Source: Proteobacteria bacterium 005FR1 (lineage in GTDB: Bacteria; Pseudomonadota; Gammaproteobacteria; Pseudomonadales; Cellvibrionaceae). Taken from it: DNA of 64,000 nt. The stretch spans positions 1,387,637 through 1,451,636 of the forward strand of contig WACF01000001.1 of the NCBI GenBank assembly GCA_026192395.1. Reading direction: 5' to 3'. Under the pieces are notes generated by a model. It was not told the origin of the DNA. It did not search any database and saw nothing but the letters and a program-made list of their open reading frames with translations. A program made the position numbers and the translations under genes. Below are positions 59,249-64,000 of the stretch, piece after piece. Positions within the stretch are counted from its first letter, which is position 1, and each line of letters opens with the position of its first letter.

Positions 59249-59480
59249 TATCAACTCCTGTTCCATTCCGCGGCTCGCTGCGGACCTCTTGATGTTTGTC
59301 ATTTTGACGGTGTGTGGCACGCCGGCTTAGAGTTCAGAAACAGTCGGGAGTTTACCTTCGCCGCCCCGCCCCGATTGCCCTTGCCACATTCGCTGCTGAC
59401 ATCGCGCCGCGGCAACTATACCATTTGGCCCCGCAAACCGGAATTAGCCGGAAAAACCAACAAAACCAAAGGATTAGCAC

Positions 59481-60446
59481 ATGCCTGCATTCTGGCTAGC
59501 GTGGATTTTGGTGATTGCCGGCATTCTCGGGCTGGTTTGGAGCGCCGATCGCTTCGTGGCCGGTAGCGCCGCACTGGCCGATTCCCTGGGAGTTCGCAAA
59601 ATCGTTATCGGCCTCACTGTCGTGTCCCTGGGCACCTCGGCTCCCGAGATCCTGGTGTCCATCAACGCGGCGCTGGCAGACAACGGACAACTGGCTATCG
59701 GCAACGCCATCGGGTCGAACATCGCCAATATGGGCTTGGTTCTGGCAGTGACCGCATTGACCGCCGCCATTCCCGTGCGCGCTCATCTGCTGCGCGAGGA
59801 AGTCCCGGCACTGCTGTTCGTCACCCTGCTCGCCGGCATTCTGCTGATGGACGGCGAGCTTCGACAGTGGGAAGGTGTGGTGCTGATTGCCGCGGTCCCG
59901 CTCCTGCTCTACATCACCTATCGGTTCAAGATCCAGCACCCGGGAGATGTGGAGGCGGAGGAGATACCCGCTCTGGGCCGAACTGCCGCCTCGCTGTGGT
60001 TCGCAATCGGATTGGTAGTGCTCATTGCAAGTGCGAATGTTCTGGTACGCGGCGCCGAGGCCATTGCCCTGCACCTGGGCGTGAGCCCTCTGGTGGTCGG
60101 CCTCACAGTAGTAGCCGTGGGTACCAGCCTGCCAGAGCTGGCCGCCTCGGTGGCGAGCGCCCTTAAAGGACATCACGACATCGCCCTGGGCAATGTTATC
60201 GGCTCGAACATTTTCAATCTGCTTGCGGTGATGGCCATTCCGGGCGTGATCGGCCTGGACCCCATGGAGCCGACAGTCTTTTACCGCGACTATCTGGTCA
60301 TGGCGGCGATTACACTTCTGCTCTGCGGGGCCATCGTTCTGAGTCGGCGTGGTTCGCTGGGACGGCCTATCGGCGCCATACTGCTGCTGAGCTATATCGG
60401 CTACTATCTGCTACTTTTTCGCACAGGAGCCGCCGCAGCCGTATAA
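59481..60446 (+). CDS. yrbG: Calcium/sodium antiporter YrbG (CaCA family)
   Basis: A 321-aa inner membrane exchanger with ten predicted membrane segments in two inverted halves. The two alpha-repeat motifs are SLGTSAPEILVSINAAL with AIGSNIANMGLVL, and AVGTSLPELAASVASAL with VIGSNIFNLLAVM. First gene of yrbG–kdsD–kdsC–lptC–lptA–lptB. Confidence 0.94.
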   Translation: MPAFWLAWILVIAGILGLVWSADRFVAGSAALADSLGVRKIVIGLTVVSLGTSAPEILVSINAALADNGQLAIGNAIGSNIANMGLVLAVTALTAAIPVRAHLLREEVPALLFVTLLAGILLMDGELRQWEGVVLIAAVPLLLYITYRFKIQHPGDVEAEEIPALGRTAASLWFAIGLVVLIASANVLVRGAEAIALHLGVSPLVVGLTVVAVGTSLPELAASVASALKGHHDIALGNVIGSNIFNLLAVMAIPGVIGLDPMEPTVFYRDYLVMAAITLLLCGAIVLSRRGSLGRPIGAILLLSYIGYYLLLFRTGAAAAV

Positions 60447-60523
60447 TGCCGCCTGCGCGGCTTCGGCCGATTTCACCTGCGCCTTCGCCAGCGCCAGACC
60501 AGCCCGGAGTTTCTCAGCTTTTC

Positions 60524-61492
60524 ATGAACAAAGACCAATTCGTTCAGGTCGCCCGCCGCACTGTCGCCATAGAGCGGGACGCCATCGCCGCCCTCCACGA
60601 CAAAATCGACGAGCAGTTTTATCTCGCCTGCCAGGCCATTCTGTCCTGCACCGGACGGGTGATCGTCACCGGCATGGGCAAGTCCCATCACATCGGCAGC
60701 AAGATCGCCGCGACACTGGCGAGCACGGGTACACCCGCATTTTTTGTCCATCCGGGCGAGGCCAGTCACGGCGACCTGGGAATGATTACCCGCAGCGATA
60801 TCGTGATAGCGATCTCCTATTCGGGCAGCTCAACGGAAATTTTGATGCTTCTGCCCTTGCTGAAACGCATGGGCATCCCGCTGATCAGCATGACGGGCAA
60901 GCCCGACTCGCCTTTGGCCCGCGCTGCGGATTACCGCCTCAACGTCTGCATCGACGCGGAGGCCTGCCCGCTGGATCTGGCCCCCACATCAAGCACCACC
61001 TGCACGCTGGTGATGGGCGATGCGCTCGCCATTGCATTGCTGGAAGCGCGAGGCTTCACCGCTGAAGACTTCGCCTTTTCCCATCCGGGTGGAGCGCTGG
61101 GTCGCAAGCTGCTGGTCAAGGTGGAAGATTTGATGCACCGTGGCGACGAGCTTCCCCAGGTCCGTCCCGATACCCTGCTGCCGGCAGCGCTGGTGGTGAT
61201 GACGGAGAAAGGTCTCGGCCTGACCACGGTGGTGGACGAAGAAGGCGAGCTTCTCGGCATTTTCACCGACGGGGACCTGCGCCGCAGCGTCGACCAGGGC
61301 ACCGATATCAATCACGCCACCATGAACGAGGTGATGAACCGCAAACCGAAGACAATCCACAAAGAAATGCTGGCCGCCGAAGCGCTCGGCTTGATGGAAG
61401 ACAAAAAGATTACCGCGCTCGTCGTGGAAGAGAACCATCATCCCGTGGGTATCATTCACATGCACGACATCCTTCGTGCCGGCGTCATCTAA
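60524..61492 (+). CDS. kdsD: Arabinose-5-phosphate isomerase
   Basis: Makes D-arabinose-5-phosphate for Kdo synthesis. The 322-aa protein has an N-terminal SIS domain (about 40–180; TGMGKSHHIGSKIAATLASTGTPAFFVHPGEASHGDLG, ISYSGSSTEI) and two CBS domains (about 205–322). The start at 60524 matches family length; the frame opens upstream to the end of yrbG (60446), so a longer translationally coupled form cannot be excluded. Confidence 0.94.
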   Translation: MNKDQFVQVARRTVAIERDAIAALHDKIDEQFYLACQAILSCTGRVIVTGMGKSHHIGSKIAATLASTGTPAFFVHPGEASHGDLGMITRSDIVIAISYSGSSTEILMLLPLLKRMGIPLISMTGKPDSPLARAADYRLNVCIDAEACPLDLAPTSSTTCTLVMGDALAIALLEARGFTAEDFAFSHPGGALGRKLLVKVEDLMHRGDELPQVRPDTLLPAALVVMTEKGLGLTTVVDEEGELLGIFTDGDLRRSVDQGTDINHATMNEVMNRKPKTIHKEMLAAEALGLMEDKKITALVVEENHHPVGIIHMHDILRAGVI

Positions 61493-61504
61493 GTTGAGCA
61501 GACG

Positions 61505-62041
61505 ATGAATCAGTTATCTGAACAGGAATTAGCCGCTCGGGCCCGCAGAATCAAACTCCTGCTGCTGGACGTGGACGGTGTACTCACCGATGGCAGGCTG
61601 TACTTTGGCAACAACGGCGAAGAACTCAAGGCCTTTCATATTCTGGATGGCCACGGCATCAAGCAGCTACAGACCAGTGGCGTCAAGGTCGGCATCATCA
61701 CCGGCCGGGAAAGCGCACTGGTAGTACGGCGGGCCCGCGAGTTGAGCGTGGAGATCCTAATTCAGAAGAGCCCCGACAAAGTTATATCGCTGCAACAGGT
61801 CGCCAGCGATGAAGGACTGCAACTGGAACAGATCGCCTTCATGGGCGACGACTATCCCGACCTGCCGGTGATCCGCAGGGTGGGACTCGGACTGACAGTT
61901 GCTAACGGCCACCCGGAGGTTCGCGCTCACGCACACTGGCAAAGTCGCCGCAGCGGCGGTGATGGTGCTGTACGGGAGGCCTGCGACATGATCATGCAGG
62001 CGCAGGGCACCTATGAAGCAGCCCTGCAAAAATACCTGTGA
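61505..62041 (+). CDS. kdsC: 3-deoxy-D-manno-octulosonate-8-phosphate phosphatase
   Basis: Removes phosphate from Kdo-8-phosphate. The 178-aa HAD-family enzyme without a cap domain has LLLDVDGVLTDG (D22, D24), the ITGRES motif, a Lys in IQKSPDK and FMGDDYPDLPVI. It lies 12 bp downstream of kdsD. Confidence 0.95.
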   Translation: MNQLSEQELAARARRIKLLLLDVDGVLTDGRLYFGNNGEELKAFHILDGHGIKQLQTSGVKVGIITGRESALVVRRARELSVEILIQKSPDKVISLQQVASDEGLQLEQIAFMGDDYPDLPVIRRVGLGLTVANGHPEVRAHAHWQSRRSGGDGAVREACDMIMQAQGTYEAALQKYL

Positions 62042-62080
62042 TGTGCGAATAATTCTTGCCAAGACGAACCGGAACCCGCG

Positions 62081-62671
62081 ATGCCCCGCCACTGGCTCAC
62101 CATCATTGTATCGATAGCCCTATTCGCCACGGCGATTGTCCTGTTGAATTCACCACCACAGGTTCTGCAGCAGACAGAGCCGCCAGGCAATGGGCGAGAG
62201 TTGCTGCTGAGTGGCTATCTCACCGGCGTGCGGACGACGCAGTACGGCGAGGCGGGCGCGGTCGAATACCGCTTTTCCGCTGACCGTATGTCGCACTTCC
62301 AAGCGGATCGTGAAGGCCCCTCGGCTCGTGATTACACCGATATCGAAGCACCCTCTTTTACTTTTTACCAAGCCGAATCTGCGCCCTGGCGAATGACTGC
62401 TCGTCAGGGCCGCTCCAGTGACGATGGCGAATTGGTAATCCTGCAGGACGATGTGCGAGTCTGGCAGAACAACACAGCCAGCGAACCCACCGTCATTACC
62501 ACCAGCGAGTTGCTGATCCGCCCGGAAAGCCAAGTGGCTGAAACTGATCAATTTGTTATGATTACGCGCCCCCAGATGGTCGCAAGCGGTGTGGGCATGC
62601 GGGCAGACCTCGAACAGGAAACATTTGCAATTCGCTCTGAAGGCAAGACTGTCTATGAACCCAATCGATAA
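62081..62671 (+). CDS. lptC: LPS export protein LptC
   Basis: A bitopic inner membrane protein that passes LPS from the LptBFG transporter to LptA. The 196-aa protein has an N-terminal helix (about 5–23) and a beta-jellyroll domain (LLLSGYLTGVRTTQYGEAGAVEYRFSADRMSHF, AESAPWRMTARQGRSSDDGELVILQDDVRV). It overlaps lptA by 17 bases. Confidence 0.93.
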   Translation: MPRHWLTIIVSIALFATAIVLLNSPPQVLQQTEPPGNGRELLLSGYLTGVRTTQYGEAGAVEYRFSADRMSHFQADREGPSARDYTDIEAPSFTFYQAESAPWRMTARQGRSSDDGELVILQDDVRVWQNNTASEPTVITTSELLIRPESQVAETDQFVMITRPQMVASGVGMRADLEQETFAIRSEGKTVYEPNR

Positions 62672-63185
62672 GTCCGCAGCCATTCGCCTCGCCAGCGCCC
62701 TATTACTGGTCTGTGTCGCGGCGACCAGCACAGGACTGCCCACCGACTCGGAGCAGGAGCTTAATCTCAGTTCCGAATCCGCGGACTTCGATCTAAAAAA
62801 CGGAGTCGCCATTTACCAGGGCAATGTAAAACTTACCCAGGGCTCCTTGCGCATCGAATCCGACGAACTGGTTGTTCACCGCAGGGACGAGGCCATTGAC
62901 CGCGTGATCGCCACCGGTTCGCCGGCAGTATTCGAACAACAGCCGCAGGTCGATCAAGCGCCAGTAATCGCCTATGGCAAGCGCATCGAATACGAACTAC
63001 AGAATCAGGTGGAGAAAGTGGCGATCATCGACAACGCAGTCCTCGAGCAGGGCGGCGTCGTCTCCCGCTGCGAACGGATCGAGTTCAACCTGACCGAATC
63101 CACCGTGAAGATGATGGGTTCCTGCGTTACTGAGCGACCTGCACTCAACAACGGCGAGAATGCAAAGTCGGACAATAACTCCTGA
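62655..63185 (+). CDS. lptA: LPS transport periplasmic protein LptA
   Basis: A periplasmic bridge protein for LPS. The 176-aa protein has a signal peptide ([16 protein letters not shown]) and the OstA-like jellyroll ([35 protein letters not shown]). The ATG at 62655 lies inside lptC; the frame is open further upstream but a start there would bury the signal. Its TGA overlaps the lptB ATG by one base. Confidence 0.94.
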   Translation: MNPIDKSAAIRLASALLLVCVAATSTGLPTDSEQELNLSSESADFDLKNGVAIYQGNVKLTQGSLRIESDELVVHRRDEAIDRVIATGSPAVFEQQPQVDQAPVIAYGKRIEYELQNQVEKVAIIDNAVLEQGGVVSRCERIEFNLTESTVKMMGSCVTERPALNNGENAKSDNNS

Positions 63186-63910
63186 TGCCTCGATTACAGG
63201 CCAGCCATCTGGCGAAAAGCTATAAAGGCCGTGAGGTCGTTTCCGATGTCTCTTTGGAAGTGAATACCGGAGAAATCGTGGGACTTTTGGGACCCAACGG
63301 GGCCGGCAAAACCACCTGCTTCTACATGATCGCCGGGCTGATCAAACCGCTACGGGGGCAGGTCTTCATTGATGAACAGGACATCACCCACTTCGCCATG
63401 CACGACCGCGCCAGAGCCGGTCTCGGCTACCTGCCGCAAGAAGCATCCGTGTTCCGCAAGCTCAGCGTGTTGGACAACATCCTGGCCATTCTCGAAACCC
63501 GGGGCGGCCTGAACCGCAAGCAGCGGCTCGCCAAAGCTGATGAACTGCTGCGCGAATTCAATGTCACTCATCTTAGGGACAGCAAGGGAATGGCTCTGTC
63601 TGGCGGTGAACGGCGCCGCGTGGAAATCGCACGGGCGCTGGCCACCGACCCGGAATTCATTCTGCTGGACGAGCCTTTTGCCGGCGTGGATCCAATTTCG
63701 GTGAACGATATCAAGCAGATCATCACTCACCTGAAGCAGCGCGGAATCGGCGTACTGATTACGGATCACAACGTACGCGATACTCTGGACATTTGCGAAC
63801 GCGCCTATATCGTGAGCGAGGGCCAGATCATCGAGTCCGGCAATGCCGAGGCGGTGCTCGGCAACCCCAAGGTAAGAGAAGTTTACCTGGGGCAAAATTT
63901 CCGCCTTTAG
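63185..63910 (+). CDS. lptB: LPS export ABC transporter ATPase LptB
   Basis: The cytosolic ATPase driving LPS extraction with LptFG. The 241-aa protein has Walker [11 protein letters not shown]-loop YLPQEASVF, signature LSGGERRR, Walker [14 protein letters not shown] and the switch His in [11 protein letters not shown]. rpoN usually follows in gammaproteobacteria; the window ends before it could be seen. Confidence 0.97.
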   Translation: MPRLQASHLAKSYKGREVVSDVSLEVNTGEIVGLLGPNGAGKTTCFYMIAGLIKPLRGQVFIDEQDITHFAMHDRARAGLGYLPQEASVFRKLSVLDNILAILETRGGLNRKQRLAKADELLREFNVTHLRDSKGMALSGGERRRVEIARALATDPEFILLDEPFAGVDPISVNDIKQIITHLKQRGIGVLITDHNVRDTLDICERAYIVSEGQIIESGNAEAVLGNPKVREVYLGQNFRL

Positions 63911-63913
63911 ATC

Positions 63914-63938
63914 CGCCCCACGGGTACCCGCCGGGGCG
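63914..63938. terminator. Stem-loop downstream of lptB
   Basis: CGCCCC (63914–63919) pairs with GGGGCG (63933–63938), and the loop holds the perfect palindrome CGGGTACCCG. It begins four bases after the lptB stop. There is no T-tract; it may be a partial terminator or processing signal ahead of the next gene. Confidence 0.4.
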
Positions 63939-64000
63939 AGGATTCGCTACCAATTTCCAGCCGCACCGGCCAGGTTGCGCGGCGATAATCTCTTTATTTC

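Overview
The window comes from a GC-rich gammaproteobacterial chromosome. Gene order repeatedly matches the Pseudomonas and marine gammaproteobacterial pattern: hda–DUF2066–purM–purN; rplM–rpsI–petA–cytochrome b/c1–sspA–sspB; zapE–zapG–degS–hisD–hisG–murA–ibaG; and yrbG–kdsD–kdsC–lptC–lptA–lptB. A complete Rnf/Rsx complex, an Entner-Doudoroff operon, a FabV-type enoyl reductase, a bc1 complex and a short-form HisG suggest an aerobic, respiratory, probably marine heterotroph. Genus cannot be fixed by eye. I see no rRNA, tRNA, CRISPR, phage or transposase gene.

Layout. 1–6.1 kb (minus strand): bamC (cut by the window edge), dapA, lpxL, a Tas-like aldo-keto reductase, an MBL hydrolase and fabV. 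6.4–11.4 kb: a diiron-type MBL protein and a TerB protein, convergent acylphosphatase, then an overlapping arsC-like–wrbA–DUF2069–sppA operon. 11.4–18.5 kb: hda and DUF2066 divergent from purM–purN–DUF3108, then a small zinc-ribbon gene, dcd and the Mrp ATPase. 18.6–30.3 kb: metG, a 606-bp gene-free stretch holding an unusual fold-back element, rsxABCDGE, a permease, a methyltransferase and a thioredoxin lipoprotein. 30.4–35.7 kb: an SDR and rsmI, divergent from lpoA–yraN–diaA–dolP. 35.8–43.5 kb: zwf–pgl–edd–eda divergent from ppc. 43.7–46.2 kb: lemA and an M48 protease. 46.3–51.6 kb: ribosomal, bc1 and stringent-starvation genes. 51.6–64 kb: cell division, envelope protease, histidine and envelope biogenesis genes.

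Functionally the window is dominated by envelope biogenesis (LpxL, MurA, LpoA, DiaA/DolP, Kds, Lpt, BamC, MlaC, DegS), central carbon entry (zwf–pgl–edd–eda, ppc) and membrane electron transfer (Rnf, bc1).

The most distinctive features are non-coding. (1) At least seven intergenic sites carry arrays of 7-bp repeats. Most are built as two arrays in inverted orientation around a short centre, often four heptads per arm, and they sit directly at gene 3' ends. (2) Between metG and rsxA lies a 404-bp element with 19-bp perfect terminal inverted repeats. It contains four copies of a 29-bp module in alternating orientation, forming two large hairpins, and it is apparently nested in a second small repeat. 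Among genes, the cytochrome b and c1 genes are fused into one reading frame, and mlaC stands alone without mlaF, E, D or B beside it.
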